From positions 1 to 64,000 of the forward strand of contig NZ_BJVJ01000023.1 in NCBI RefSeq assembly GCF_007989085.1: a DNA stretch of 64,000 bases, given 5' to 3'. Made by a program: the position numbers and the translations under genes. Positions 63,420 through 64,000 of this stretch are shown here, in pieces. This stretch comes from Pseudonocardia sulfidoxydans NBRC 16205. GTDB lineage: Bacteria; Actinomycetota; Actinomycetes; Mycobacteriales; Pseudonocardiaceae. The notes below the pieces were generated by a model, which did not search any database, was not told the origin of the DNA, and saw only the letters and a list, made by a program, of their open reading frames with translations. Positions within the stretch are counted from its first letter, which is position 1. Each line of letters opens with the position of its first letter.

Positions 63420-64000
63420 CCGACCTCGGGATGCCGCTCCTCCGAGCGCCGCGCGGCGTCGGGCACCTGCGCGGCGACAAGAGCTTCCCCGCCGCCGCCC
63501 GCGACGCGCTCGCCGACTCCCAGCTGCGTCGCAACCTCGGGCACGCGACGTCGACGATCCGCGCGAAACGCGCCACCGTCGTCGCCGAGCGGGCCGACTG
63601 GGAGCAGCTACGCGCCGCCGGGTCGGCGATCAAAGCCGCCACGATGGCGCACCTCGACGAGCACCTCGAGCGTCTGGAGGCCGAGGTGACCCGCCGCGGC
63701 GGCGTCGTGCACTGGGCCCGGGACGCCAACGAGGCCAACGAGATCGTCACCCGGCTCGTCGCCGCGACCGGGAGCCGTGAGGTCGTCAAGGTCAAGTCGA
63801 TGGCGACGCAGGAGATCGGGCTCAACGAGGCCCTGGAGGCCGCGGGCGTCACCGCGCAGGAGACCGACCTCGCCGAGCTGATCGTCCAGCTCGGCGGCGA
63901 CCTCCCGTCGCACATCCTGGTGCCCGCGATCCACCGCAACCGCGCCGAGATCCGCGAGATCTTCCTGCGCGAGATGCCCGGCGTCGACCCCGCGCTCACC
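63416..64000 (+). CDS. lutB: LutB-like lactate-oxidation iron-sulfur protein (N-terminal part)
   Basis: This runs off the window. The first 195 residues contain the LUD domain of LutB (NEANEIVTRLVAATGSREVVKVKSM as the recognisable start, TQEIGLNEALEAAG, ETDLAELIVQLGGDLPSHI and VPAIHRNRAEIREIF). The ferredoxin-type cysteine motifs expected later are outside the window. It overlaps lutA by four bases (ATGA). lutC would be expected next. Confidence 0.92.
   Translation, partial: MTDLGMPLLRAPRGVGHLRGDKSFPAAARDALADSQLRRNLGHATSTIRAKRATVVAERADWEQLRAAGSAIKAATMAHLDEHLERLEAEVTRRGGVVHWARDANEANEIVTRLVAATGSREVVKVKSMATQEIGLNEALEAAGVTAQETDLAELIVQLGGDLPSHILVPAIHRNRAEIREIFLREMPGVDPALT

Overview
The window is very GC-rich and gene-dense, with many GTG starts, stop/start overlaps and GGAGG-type ribosome sites. 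Two short-chain dehydrogenases look mycofactocin-coupled. Together this points to a catabolically versatile actinobacterium, most likely Pseudonocardiaceae-like (inference; there is no rRNA to confirm it). I see no insertion sequence, CRISPR array, tRNA or rRNA.

Layout. 0-5.8 kb: the tail of an unknown gene, folP, metF, a divergent purU, a DUF421 membrane protein, then an AhpD-like/thioredoxin pair divergent from thioredoxin reductase. 5.9-11.4 kb: an AcoR-like activator, a SnoaL-like protein, a mycofactocin-type SDR, and a divergent MoxR ATPase/VWA pair. 11.5-15 kb: a LigM-like tetrahydrofolate-dependent O-demethylase with a PrdB/GrdB-like protein, and a divergent IclR regulator. 15-20.9 kb: an aromatic-type operon (MFS carrier, alpha/beta hydrolase, extradiol dioxygenase, FAH hydrolase, thioredoxin) behind an AraC regulator. 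21.5-28.7 kb: a PucR regulator and two acyl-CoA-type operons (reductase and two hot-dog hydratases; ligase, luciferase-like oxidoreductase, CoA-transferase). 29-34.4 kb: MFS carrier, quinone reductase, second mycofactocin-type SDR, cupin, alcohol dehydrogenase. 34.9-39 kb: a RutA-like flavin monooxygenase, an iron alcohol dehydrogenase and an AraC regulator. 39.3-44.6 kb: AMP ligase, SDR, TetR, acyl-CoA dehydrogenase, TetR. 44.6-48.2 kb: metallo-hydrolase, NmrA-like protein and two XRE regulators. 48.3-54 kb: a sugar-type ABC importer with an amidohydrolase and an alpha/beta hydrolase. 54.6-60.7 kb: PucR regulator, hydantoinase, N-carbamoyl-D-amino-acid hydrolase and MFS carrier. 61-64 kb: a C-C hydrolase and a GntR-controlled lutA/lutB lactate-oxidation operon that runs off the end.

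How it fits together. LigM-like, MetF and PurU form most of a route that moves an O-methyl group to tetrahydrofolate, oxidises it and releases formate, with FolP possibly supplying folate. The extradiol operon could open the demethylated ring. The PrdB-like protein carries Cys at the position used by selenocysteine in D-proline reductase. It sits in a region with two thioredoxins and a thioredoxin reductase, which recalls anaerobic reductase operons.

The strongest non-coding signal is a palindrome, TGTCC-N4-GGAC(A/G). It occurs upstream of the AcoR-like gene itself, in the two neighbouring divergent promoter regions (as pairs exactly 35 bp apart), and again upstream of the cupin and, weakly, an MFS gene at 29-32.5 kb. 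A second palindrome, near TGTACCGATCGGTACA, lies in three acyl-CoA-type promoters. lutA is preceded by two tandem copies of its own first 17 bases, which create two six-codon ORFs.
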